From positions 7,128,001 to 7,192,000 of the forward strand of contig NZ_CP030771.1 in assembly GCF_006088715.1 (NCBI RefSeq): a DNA stretch of 64,000 bases. The letters are read 5' to 3'. This DNA is from Streptomyces sp. YIM 121038 (lineage in GTDB: Bacteria; Actinomycetota; Actinomycetes; Streptomycetales; Streptomycetaceae). Under the pieces are notes generated by a model. The model was not told the origin of the DNA and ran no database searches. It saw only the letters and a list, made by a program, of their open reading frames with translations. The position numbers were made by a program, and so were the translations under genes. Shown piece after piece: positions 8,560 to 16,320 of the stretch. The first letter of the stretch is position 1. The number at the start of each line of letters is the position of its first letter.

Positions 8560-9857
8560 GCGACCTCGCCAAGACCCCCGCCGACCAGCCCGCGGCCCCC
8601 GTCGACGCCGAGCCGTCGGCGACCCCCGCCGCGGCCGTCGACCCCCGGCTGCTCGTGCGCGAGCAGGGCTTCGCCGGGTACTGGACGGAGTTCCTGCGCA
8701 AGGTGCGCGGCGGTGAGCTCGGCTCGCTGCCCGTCGTCGTGGGCCTCATCGTCATCGCCCTGGTCTTCCAGCTGCAGAACGACAAGTTCCTGTCCGCCTC
8801 CAGCCTCGCCAACATCGCCGTGTTCACCTCCGGCGTCGGCATCATGTCCGTCGGCATCGTCTTCGTGCTCCTGCTCGGCGAGATCGACCTGTCCGTCGGC
8901 TCCGTCGCCGGTGTGGGCGCCGCCGTGTGGGCGGTGCTGAGCGTCAACCACGGCTGGGGCGACTGGCTCTCCGTGGTCAGCGCCGTCGTCTGCGGCATGG
9001 TCATCGGCGTCCTGCACGGGATCTTCTTCGCCAAGGTCGGCGTGCCGGCCTTCGTCGTCACCCTCGCGGGCTTCCTCGGCTGGAGCGGCCTGCAGATCTG
9101 GCTGATGGGCAAGGAAGGCAGCATCAACACCCCGAGCGGCTCCGTCGTCGAGGACCTCACCACCCACTACTTCGCCGACAAGGCCGCCGCGTACGGCCTC
9201 GCGCTCGTCGCCGTCCTGCTCTACGCGGGCTCGCAGCTGCTCGACGCCAGGCGCCGCAAGGGCGCGGGCCTGCCCTCGCGGCCGCTCAGCGAGATCCTGC
9301 TGCGCACCGGCGTGCTCGCGGTCCTGTGCTTCGTCGTCGCGTACTTCCTGAACGAGCCGGACGGCGCCCGCGGCCTGCCGCTGGCCCTGGTGCTCTTCCT
9401 GGCCGTGCTCGTCATCGCGGACTTCGTGGTCCGCCGCACCACCTTCGGCCGCCAGGTCTTCGCGGTCGGCGGCAACGCGGAGGCCGCGCGGCGCGCGGGC
9501 ATCAACGTCGACCGCGTACGGATCACCGTCTTCGCGATCTCCGGCATGCTCGCGGCCTTCGGCGGCCTGTTCATCGCGAGCCTGTCCGGCGGCGCGACCA
9601 AGAGCCTCGGCAGCGGCAACACCCTGATGATCGTCATCGCGGCGGCCGTCATCGGCGGCACCAGCCTCTTCGGCGGCCGGGGCAAGATCTGGTCCGCGCT
9701 GCTCGGCATGCTCGTGATCCAGTCGATCCAGCAGGGTCTGAATCTGGAGGGCATGGCGAGTGAGATCCAGTACATGATCACCGGTGCGGTGCTGCTCGCC
9801 GCCGTCGTGATCGACTCGGTCTCCCGGCGCACCCAGAAGTCCGCGGGCCGCGCCTGA
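8556..9857 (+). CDS. xylH: D-xylose ABC transporter permease
   Basis: 433 aa. A hydrophilic N-terminus of about 60 residues precedes roughly ten membrane helices. The family signatures GEIDLSVGSVAGVG and GRQVFAVGGNAEAARRAGI near residue 310 are those of the RbsC/XylH permeases. It overlaps xylG by 4 bp (GTGA), with GAAGGAGG 7 bases before the GTG. It forms the membrane channel of the xylose importer and is the last gene before a strong terminator. Confidence 0.93.
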   Translation: MSDLAKTPADQPAAPVDAEPSATPAAAVDPRLLVREQGFAGYWTEFLRKVRGGELGSLPVVVGLIVIALVFQLQNDKFLSASSLANIAVFTSGVGIMSVGIVFVLLLGEIDLSVGSVAGVGAAVWAVLSVNHGWGDWLSVVSAVVCGMVIGVLHGIFFAKVGVPAFVVTLAGFLGWSGLQIWLMGKEGSINTPSGSVVEDLTTHYFADKAAAYGLALVAVLLYAGSQLLDARRRKGAGLPSRPLSEILLRTGVLAVLCFVVAYFLNEPDGARGLPLALVLFLAVLVIADFVVRRTTFGRQVFAVGGNAEAARRAGINVDRVRITVFAISGMLAAFGGLFIASLSGGATKSLGSGNTLMIVIAAAVIGGTSLFGGRGKIWSALLGMLVIQSIQQGLNLEGMASEIQYMITGAVLLAAVVIDSVSRRTQKSAGRA

Positions 9858-9869
9858 TCAAGCGCCTCC

Positions 9870-9902
9870 GTGCCCGGTACCGGTCCCTCCGGTACCGGGC
9901 AC
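9870..9902 (+). terminator. Terminator after xylFGH
   Basis: A perfect 14-bp stem (GTGCCCGGTACCGG, 9870-9883, with 9889-9902) and a 5-base loop, beginning 13 bases after xylH. Downstream, 9903-10093 is the dxs leader; no riboswitch fold was recognised in it. Confidence 0.85.
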
Positions 9903-10093
9903 GCCGCTGTCTGTGAACAAGGCGCTGAATAGAACGTTCGTTCTGGCCGGGAGTTCGTGTTCCCGGCGATTTACGGCCGATCGCGTGACGTAGGACTCCC
10001 GGGCCGGACTCCGTCGTCAACGGCGGAACATTAGACTCGACAGGCCCGGCAATGCTCGAACAGCGCTACACGCTCTACTGCAAGGAGGCACGG

Positions 10094-12022
10094 GTGCCGC
10101 TGCTGACCCGCATCACGGGACCGCGCGATCTGGACCGGCTCAGCCCGGAGCAGCTGAACCAGCTGGCCACCGAGATCCGCGGCTTCCTCGTCGACGCAGT
10201 CTCCAAGACCGGCGGCCACCTCGGCCCCAACCTCGGTGTCGTCGAGCTGACCATCGCCCTGCACCGCGTCTTCGACTCGCCCAGGGACAAGGTCCTGTGG
10301 GACACCGGCCACCAGGCCTACGTCCACAAGCTGCTCACCGGCCGCCAGGACTTCGAAGGACTGCGCGGCAAGGGCGGCCTGTCCGGCTACCCCTCGCGCG
10401 CCGAGTCCGACCACGACGTGATCGAGAACAGCCACGCCTCCACCGTCCTCGGCTGGGCCGACGGCATCGCCAAGGCCAACGAGGTCCTCAAGAAGGACGA
10501 CCACGTCGTCGCCGTCATCGGCGACGGCGCCCTCACCGGCGGCATGGCCTGGGAGGCGCTGAACAACATCGCCGCGGCCAAGGACCGCCCCCTGGTCATC
10601 GTCGTCAACGACAACGAGCGTTCCTACGCCCCCACCATCGGCGGTCTCGCCAACCATCTGGCGACCCTGCGCACCACCGACGGCTACGAGCGCTTCCTCG
10701 CCCGCGGCAAGGACCTCCTGGAGCGCACCCCCGTCGTCGGCAAGCCGCTGTACGAGACGCTGCACGGCGCCAAGAAGGGCCTGAAGGACTTCATCGCCCC
10801 CCAGGGCATGTTCGAGGACCTCGGCCTGAAGTACGTCGGCCCCATCGACGGCCACGACATCGAGGCCCTGGAGTCCGCGCTGGCCCGCGCCAAGCGCTTC
10901 AACGGCCCGGTCATCGTGCACTGCATCACCGAGAAGGGCCGCGGCTACAAGCCCGCCGAGCAGGACGAGGCCGACCACTTCCACGGCATCGGCCCCATCC
11001 ACCCCGACACCGGCCTGCCCATCGCCGCCGGCGGCATGGACTGGACGTCCGTCTTCGGCGAGGAAATGGTCAAGCTCGGCCACGAGCGCGAGGACATCGT
11101 GGCGATCACCGCCGCCATGCTCCAGCCCGTCGGCCTGAAGAAGTTCGCCGAGGAGTTCCCCGACCGCGTCTACGACGTCGGCATCGCCGAGCAGCACGCG
11201 GCCGTGTCCGCCGCCGGGCTCGCCACCGGCGGGCTCCACCCCGTCTTCGCGGTGTACGCCACCTTCCTCAACCGCGCCTTCGACCAGCTCCTGATGGACG
11301 TGGCCCTGCACAAGTGCGGCGTCACCTTCGTCCTGGACCGCGCGGGCGTCACCGGCACGGACGGCGCGTCCCACAACGGCATGTGGGACATGTCGATCCT
11401 CCAGTGCGTGCCCACGCTGCGCATCGCCGCGCCGCGCGACGCCGACCAGGTCCGCCTCCAGCTGCGCGAGGCCGTCGAGGTCGACGACGCCCCGACCGTC
11501 GTGCGCTACTCCAAGGGCGCCGTCGGCCCGGCCGTCAAGGCCGTCGCCCGCGTCGGCGGCATGGACGTGCTGCGCCGCCCGGACGCGCCCCGGCCCGATG
11601 TGCTCCTCGTCTCCGTCGGGGCGCTCGCCCCGATGTGCCTGGAGATCGCGGACCTCCTCGACAAGCAGGGCATCTCCACGACCGTGGTCGACCCGCGCTG
11701 GGTCAAGCCGGTCGACGAGGCGATGGCGCCGCTCGCCGAGCAGCACCGGGTCGTCGTGACCGTCGAGGACAACTCCCGTGCCGGAGGCGTCGGTTCGGCG
11801 ATCTCGCAGGCGCTGCGGGACGCGGGCGTGGACGTGCCGCTGCGCGACTTCGGCATTCCGCCGCGGTTCCTCGACCACGCCTCGCGCAAGGAGGTCATGG
11901 CCGAGATCGGGCTGACCGCGCCCGACATCGCCCGCCAGGTCACGGGGCTCGTCGCCAAGCTCGACGGGCGCGTCGAGCGCGGCCGGACGGCCGTGGACTC
12001 CGTCGAGCCCGTCCGCGACTGA
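10094..12022 (+). CDS. dxs: 1-deoxy-D-xylulose-5-phosphate synthase
   Basis: 642 aa, the normal family length. This thiamine-diphosphate enzyme joins pyruvate and glyceraldehyde 3-phosphate in the first step of the MEP isoprenoid pathway. Visible motifs are [16 protein letters not shown], the TPP-binding [26 protein letters not shown] in the transketolase domain and [21 protein letters not shown] 10094 is chosen because AAGGAGG ends 7 bases upstream and the product then starts at the conserved N-terminus. It follows xylFGH but has its own leader and terminators on both sides, so it is probably monocistronic. Confidence 0.97.
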   Translation: MPLLTRITGPRDLDRLSPEQLNQLATEIRGFLVDAVSKTGGHLGPNLGVVELTIALHRVFDSPRDKVLWDTGHQAYVHKLLTGRQDFEGLRGKGGLSGYPSRAESDHDVIENSHASTVLGWADGIAKANEVLKKDDHVVAVIGDGALTGGMAWEALNNIAAAKDRPLVIVVNDNERSYAPTIGGLANHLATLRTTDGYERFLARGKDLLERTPVVGKPLYETLHGAKKGLKDFIAPQGMFEDLGLKYVGPIDGHDIEALESALARAKRFNGPVIVHCITEKGRGYKPAEQDEADHFHGIGPIHPDTGLPIAAGGMDWTSVFGEEMVKLGHEREDIVAITAAMLQPVGLKKFAEEFPDRVYDVGIAEQHAAVSAAGLATGGLHPVFAVYATFLNRAFDQLLMDVALHKCGVTFVLDRAGVTGTDGASHNGMWDMSILQCVPTLRIAAPRDADQVRLQLREAVEVDDAPTVVRYSKGAVGPAVKAVARVGGMDVLRRPDAPRPDVLLVSVGALAPMCLEIADLLDKQGISTTVVDPRWVKPVDEAMAPLAEQHRVVVTVEDNSRAGGVGSAISQALRDAGVDVPLRDFGIPPRFLDHASRKEVMAEIGLTAPDIARQVTGLVAKLDGRVERGRTAVDSVEPVRD

Positions 12023-12023
12023 C

Positions 12024-12060
12024 CCCACCGGGCGGGCGAGCGCCTCGCCCGCCCGGTGGG
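12024..12060 (+). terminator. Terminator after dxs
   Basis: A perfect 17-bp stem (12024-12040 with 12044-12060) and a 3-base loop, starting two bases after the dxs stop codon. Confidence 0.88.
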
Positions 12061-12179
12061 CGGACCACCCGGACAGCCGTAGGTTTCGGGTCCCTTCGCG
12101 TGAATCGCACCGCGCCGGGGCACTGGGAGTACATCCCCTCTCGAAGATGTCGAGGACGACTCGCGTGGGAGGTACGCCA

Positions 12180-13703
12180 GTGAGCAGCACCCTCTTCCGG
12201 ACGAAGAAGGTCGAGCAGTCCATCCTCGACACCGAGGAGCCAGAGCACGCGCTCAAGAAATCGCTGTCCGCGCTCGACCTGACGGTCTTCGGCGTCGGCG
12301 TCATCATCGGCACGGGCATCTTCGTGCTCACCGGCACCGTCGCCAAGAACAACGCGGGCCCCTCCGTCGCCCTCGCCTTCGTCGTGGCCGGTGTCGTCTG
12401 CGCCCTCGCCGCGCTCTGCTACGCCGAGTTCGCCTCGACGCTCCCCGTGGCCGGGTCCGCGTACACGTTCTCGTACGCGTCCCTGGGCGAACTGCCCGCC
12501 TGGATCATCGGCTGGGACCTGGTCCTGGAGTTCGCGCTCGGCACGGCGGTGGTGGCCGTCGGCTGGTCCGGGTACATCGCCTCGCTGCTCGACAACGCGG
12601 GCTGGGCGCTGCCGGAGGCGCTCAGCGGCCGGGACGGCGCCGACGGCTTCGGCTTCGACATCATGGCCGCCGCCCTGGTCCTGGTGCTCACCGGCATCCT
12701 CGTGCTCGGCATGAAGCTCTCCGCGCGGATCACCTCGCTCGTCGTCGCCATCAAGGTGATCGTCGTCCTCGTGGTGATCGTCGCGGGCGCCTTCTTCGTC
12801 AAGGGCGACAACTACGACCCGTTCATCCCCGAGTCCCAGGCCGTGGAGGCGGGCGGCGGACTGCACTCCCCGCTGATCCAGCTGATGTTCGGCTGGGCGC
12901 CGTCGAACTTCGGCGTGATGGGCATCTTCACCGCCGCCTCGGTCGTCTTCTTCGCCTTCATCGGCTTCGACATCGTGGCCACCGCCGCGGAGGAGACGAA
13001 GAACCCGCAGCGGGACATGCCGCGCGGCATCCTGGGCTCCCTGCTCATCTGCACGACGCTGTACGTGGCCGTGTCGATCGTCGTCACCGGCATGCAGCAC
13101 TACACGCAGCTGTCCGTGGACGCCCCGCTCGCCGACGCCTTCAAGGCCACCGGGCACCCCTGGTACGCGGGCTTCATCAGCTTCGGCGCCGCCGTCGGCC
13201 TGACCACGGTCTGCATGATCCTGCTCCTCGGCCAGACCCGGGTGTTCTTCGCGATGAGCCGCGACGGGCTGCTCCCGCGGTTCTTCTCGCACGTCCACCC
13301 GCGCTTCAGGACCCCGCACCGGCCGACCATCCTCCTCGGGGTGATCATCGCGGTCGTGGCCGGGTTCACCCCCCTGAGCGAACTCGCCGAGCTGGTGAAC
13401 ATCGGCACCCTCTTCGCCTTCGTGATCGTGGCCGTCAGCGTGATCATCCTCCGGCGCACCCGCCCCGACCTGCACCGCTCCTTCCGCACCCCGTGGGTGC
13501 CCGTGCTGCCGATCGCCTCGGTCGCCGCCTCGCTGTGGCTGATGCTCAACCTGCCCGCCGAGACCTGGGTCCGCTTCGCGGGCTGGATGCTGCTCGGCGT
13601 CGTCGTCTACTTCCTCTACGGGCGCTCGCACAGCCGCCTCGGGCAGCGCGAGGAGACGAGCGTGGGCGAGGTGCTGCGGCCGCCGGGCCGCGACGCCCAG
13701 TAG
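12180..13703 (+). CDS. Amino-acid permease, cationic amino-acid transporter (CAT) type
   Basis: 507 aa, with twelve or more membrane helices expected. The N-terminal signature FGVGVIIGTGIFVLTGTVAK and FFAFIGFDIVATAAEETKNP belong to the APC superfamily CAT group, which imports amino acids by proton symport or exchange. The substrate cannot be fixed from sequence. GTG 12180 follows GGGAGG by 7 bases. It is a single-gene unit between the dxs terminator and the large palindrome at 13755-13798. From memory a permease also follows dxs in S. coelicolor. Confidence 0.88.
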   Translation: MSSTLFRTKKVEQSILDTEEPEHALKKSLSALDLTVFGVGVIIGTGIFVLTGTVAKNNAGPSVALAFVVAGVVCALAALCYAEFASTLPVAGSAYTFSYASLGELPAWIIGWDLVLEFALGTAVVAVGWSGYIASLLDNAGWALPEALSGRDGADGFGFDIMAAALVLVLTGILVLGMKLSARITSLVVAIKVIVVLVVIVAGAFFVKGDNYDPFIPESQAVEAGGGLHSPLIQLMFGWAPSNFGVMGIFTAASVVFFAFIGFDIVATAAEETKNPQRDMPRGILGSLLICTTLYVAVSIVVTGMQHYTQLSVDAPLADAFKATGHPWYAGFISFGAAVGLTTVCMILLLGQTRVFFAMSRDGLLPRFFSHVHPRFRTPHRPTILLGVIIAVVAGFTPLSELAELVNIGTLFAFVIVAVSVIILRRTRPDLHRSFRTPWVPVLPIASVAASLWLMLNLPAETWVRFAGWMLLGVVVYFLYGRSHSRLGQREETSVGEVLRPPGRDAQ

Positions 13704-13754
13704 CCGGGCCCGGGCCGCCGGGCCGCGGCGCCCGGTGGCCGAGGGGTCCTCAGG

Positions 13755-13798
13755 CCGGTGGGGGCGGGTGGGGAGCGCTCCCCACCCGCCCCCACCGG
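13755..13798. terminator. Bidirectional terminator, 22-bp perfect palindrome
   Basis: The 44 bases are a perfect inverted repeat centred at 13776/13777. It lies between the convergent permease gene (ends 13703) and the minus-strand lipoprotein gene (ends 13803), and can serve both. Confidence 0.85.
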
Positions 13799-13802
13799 GC
13801 GG

Positions 13803-14861
13803 CTACGAGCCCGCCCGCCGCCAGTCCCGCGTCACCTCGGCCATGGCCGCCACGGCGGCCCGCCGGTGCTTGCGCTCGCCGCGCAGCTTCGGTGCGAACT
13901 CCACGTGCAGGAACTCGGTCTCCTGCTCGGCCGCGTCGCGCCCCTGCATATTGGTGCGGCCCTCCAGGGGGCAGGAGCGGGCCCAGGCGCGGCAGACCTC
14001 GTAGCCCCGGCGGCGCAGCGCGTCCGCGAGGTCACGGCCCGCGGCGACGGCCACGCGGCCCTTGCCGGTGGAGGCCACCACGTCGTGGTCCGGCGCCGAG
14101 TCGTCCGCCATGCCGTGGATCTGGATCCCGGGCAGTCCACGCCGTGCCAGCTCGTCGCAGATGGCATGGAACACGCTCTTCCGCCGGTGTGCCACATCCG
14201 CCTCGTTGCCGCGGCCCGCTTTGCGATGTGCGCCAGCGATGATCAGTACGCCACCGGGCGAACGCCGCATCAGCTGGACGCCGAGCCGCTCGGTGTTCTT
14301 GTCGGCCACGGGGTGCGGCACCTGCGCGGACCAGCGCACCGGGGAGTCGAGGTCCACATAGACCCGGCCCCAGCCGCGCGGCGCGGGGGCGTGGTCGGAG
14401 CGGTCGGTGACCTCCGCGTACCGCCGCCCGGTGGCCGCGTCGGTGATCGTGCGCACCGTGAAGTCCACATCGGAGAGGCGGCGCTCGGCCCGCTCCCGTT
14501 TGCGGTCCACGAGCAGGGAGACGCCCTCGGCGACCTTGCGGCGTTCGACGGCCGAGGGGCGCCGGTAGCCGGTGTCCGCGGCGAAGTCCGACGTGTAGTC
14601 GGTGACCAGGCGCTCCAGGTTCTCCTCGTCGCTGCCGTCGGCGTCGGTGGGGCGGCTTCCCGGTGTCGAGGGCCCGGGGGAGGAGGGCTCGCGCTCCGGG
14701 GACCGGCTCCCGTCCGACGCGGCGGGGCGCCGCTCCCCGTCGGACGGCGAGCCGCACTGCGTGAGGCTCGCCACGGCGGCGAGCGCCACGGCGACCCCGA
14801 CCAGGGGACGAACTCGACGCCGCTTTGCGTTTGTTATCGACCGAATTGGAGGGTGAGTCAT
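13803..14861 (-). CDS. Secreted lipoprotein, possible PGA-hydrolase/N-formylglutamate-amidohydrolase-like
   Basis: 352 aa. The signal peptide ends in the lipobox LTQC, and a Ser/Pro/Asp-rich linker of about 60 residues follows. The rest has the patterns PHPVADKNTERLG, IIAGAHRKA, IQIHGMADD, an N-rich loop (RTNMQGRDA) and a terminal FLHVEFAPKLR. Their order recalls zinc amidohydrolases of the poly-gamma-glutamate-hydrolase and N-formylglutamate-amidohydrolase type, where His and Glu in similar patterns bind zinc; this is inference, not a firm assignment. It diverges from a CapA-like gene and stands beside PgsB and PgsC genes, which makes a polymer-trimming role attractive. Start ATG 14861 is uncertain; a GTG at 14891 with GGGAGGGAC upstream is in frame. 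Confidence 0.6.
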   Translation of the reverse strand: MTHPPIRSITNAKRRRVRPLVGVAVALAAVASLTQCGSPSDGERRPAASDGSRSPEREPSSPGPSTPGSRPTDADGSDEENLERLVTDYTSDFAADTGYRRPSAVERRKVAEGVSLLVDRKRERAERRLSDVDFTVRTITDAATGRRYAEVTDRSDHAPAPRGWGRVYVDLDSPVRWSAQVPHPVADKNTERLGVQLMRRSPGGVLIIAGAHRKAGRGNEADVAHRRKSVFHAICDELARRGLPGIQIHGMADDSAPDHDVVASTGKGRVAVAAGRDLADALRRRGYEVCRAWARSCPLEGRTNMQGRDAAEQETEFLHVEFAPKLRGERKHRRAAVAAMAEVTRDWRRAGS

Positions 14862-14884
14862 GGTTGTATAAAGATATCCTCGTG

Positions 14885-16084
14885 ATGACACGTCCCTCCC
14901 GCAGGCTAATAACGACCTGCGCAGCCTCGCTCGCCCTTCTGGCGGGCACCGCGTGCGGCCCCTTCGGCGGCGATGACGACAAGGCCGCCGACGGCGGCCC
15001 CTCGTTCACCGTCGCGGCCGCGGGCGACATCCTCATCCACCCTCAACTCACCGAGCAGGCACGCAAGGACGCCAAGGTGACCGGCAAGGGGGAGAAGGGC
15101 ATCGACTTCGGCCCGATGCTCGCCGGGATCAAGCCCGTCATCAGCAAGGCCGACCTCGGGATCTGCCACTTCGAGCCGGTCGTGAGCAAGCCGGAGGGGC
15201 CCTTCCAGAGCTATCCGGACTTCCTGGTGCCGCCGCAGATCACCACGGCGGTCAAGGGCGTCGGCTACGACCAGTGCTCCAGTGTGTCCAACCACACCCT
15301 CGACCACGGCCCCAAGGGCGTCACGCGCACCCTGAACGCCCTGGACAAGGCGGGCCTGAAGCACACCGGTTCGGCGCGCAGCGCGGCCGAGGCGAAGAAG
15401 CCGCTGATCACGACCGTCAAGGGCGTCAAGGTCGGGCAGATCGCCTTCGCCTTCGGCTTCAACGGCCGGGCGGTGCCCAAGGACAAGCCCTGGATCGTCA
15501 ACCAGAACGACTTCGACAAGATCGCGGCGGCCGAGAAGGCCACCCGCGCCGCCGGTGCCGACGTGGTGATCCTGAGCATCCACTGGGGCCGTGAGAACCA
15601 GCCCAACGCCAGCACCCCGCAGATCAAGCTGGCCCGCCGCATCGCCGAGGAGACCGGGATCAACCTGGTCATCGGCCACCACGCACACGTGGTCCAGCCG
15701 ATGGAGAAGATCGGCGACACCTGGATCGCGTACGGACTCGGCAACCAGATCGCCCGGCACGACGTGCCCAGCGGGCTGACCGAGGAGGGCGCCATCGGCT
15801 GGTTCACGTTCACCAAGCGCGGCGGCAAGTGGGACGTGGGCGCGAAGTACGTGCCGACCTTCACGGAGATCCCGCCGGACCCGGACGAGACCGGCGAACT
15901 GCCCAAGGGCGCCGTCAAGGACCACCGCCTGCTCGACGTCGCCGCCACGCTGCGTGACGGCAAGGGCCTCAGCGAGGAGCGGCGTTCGCGCTACCGCCTC
16001 GCCTTCGAGCGCACCCAGGGCACGCTCCTCAACCGCGGTGCCGGCCAGGACGGCCTCGAGGCCCTGGAGGACCTGCCGGACTGA
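14885..16084 (+). CDS. CapA/PgsA-family lipoprotein (poly-gamma-glutamate)
   Basis: 399 aa. A signal peptide with lipobox LAGTAC is followed by a PGA_cap domain: FTVAAAGDILIHPQL at the start, ILSIHWGRENQP in the middle, GHHAHVVQPMEKIGDTWI and AYGLGN later. CapA/PgsA is the surface component needed for polyglutamate synthesis or export with CapB and CapC, both encoded 2.5-4.4 kb downstream. The start is not certain: no ribosome-binding site lies close to ATG 14885, while GGAGGGTGAG at 14848 would suit an in-frame TTG at 14864. A hairpin at 16090-16122 separates it from the rest of the locus. Confidence 0.82.
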   Translation: MTRPSRRLITTCAASLALLAGTACGPFGGDDDKAADGGPSFTVAAAGDILIHPQLTEQARKDAKVTGKGEKGIDFGPMLAGIKPVISKADLGICHFEPVVSKPEGPFQSYPDFLVPPQITTAVKGVGYDQCSSVSNHTLDHGPKGVTRTLNALDKAGLKHTGSARSAAEAKKPLITTVKGVKVGQIAFAFGFNGRAVPKDKPWIVNQNDFDKIAAAEKATRAAGADVVILSIHWGRENQPNASTPQIKLARRIAEETGINLVIGHHAHVVQPMEKIGDTWIAYGLGNQIARHDVPSGLTEEGAIGWFTFTKRGGKWDVGAKYVPTFTEIPPDPDETGELPKGAVKDHRLLDVAATLRDGKGLSEERRSRYRLAFERTQGTLLNRGAGQDGLEALEDLPD

Positions 16085-16089
16085 AACAT

Positions 16090-16122
16090 TCCGTGAAGCC
16101 TGGTTTAACACCAGGTCACGGA
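16090..16122 (+). terminator. Hairpin after the CapA-like gene
   Basis: TCCGTGA (16090-16096) and CCTGGT (16099-16104) pair with ACCAGG (16110-16115) and TCACGGA (16116-16122), leaving a 2-base bulge and a 5-base loop. It starts 6 bases after the stop codon. Confidence 0.7.
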
Positions 16123-16282
16123 GGTGCGGCGGCCCGTAGGCGGCCACTAAGTGATCTTTGACGTAGGTCACATCTCGCCATCCCCGTACATCCATTCCCG
16201 TCCCCGACGGGTCAAGACCTTCCGATCGCACTCGCGTGCGCCCGAGCGCCGCCGTGTGCCCACCGCGTTGATTCCGTACTCA

Positions 16283-16300
16283 GTGTCACGAACGTGTCAC
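16283..16300. promoter_or_regulatory. Two GTGTCAC direct repeats, one helical turn apart
   Basis: GTGTCAC occurs at 16283-16289 and 16294-16300, an 11-base spacing that puts both on one face of the helix. They sit just before the ribosome-binding site of the HAMP-protein gene, where an activator or repressor could control the sensor-pgsB-pgsC unit. No known regulator is recognised. Confidence 0.35.
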
Positions 16301-16320
16301 TCCAGGAGAGGAGCTCCCCC

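Noticed and set aside
9903..10093. Possible thiamine riboswitch before dxs
   Set aside because: dxs uses thiamine diphosphate but none of the conserved TPP-riboswitch segments was seen in the leader.
10031..12352. 773-codon open frame antisense to dxs
   Set aside because: It mirrors dxs codon by codon and has no domain; dxs itself has full family motifs. High G+C makes long antisense frames common.
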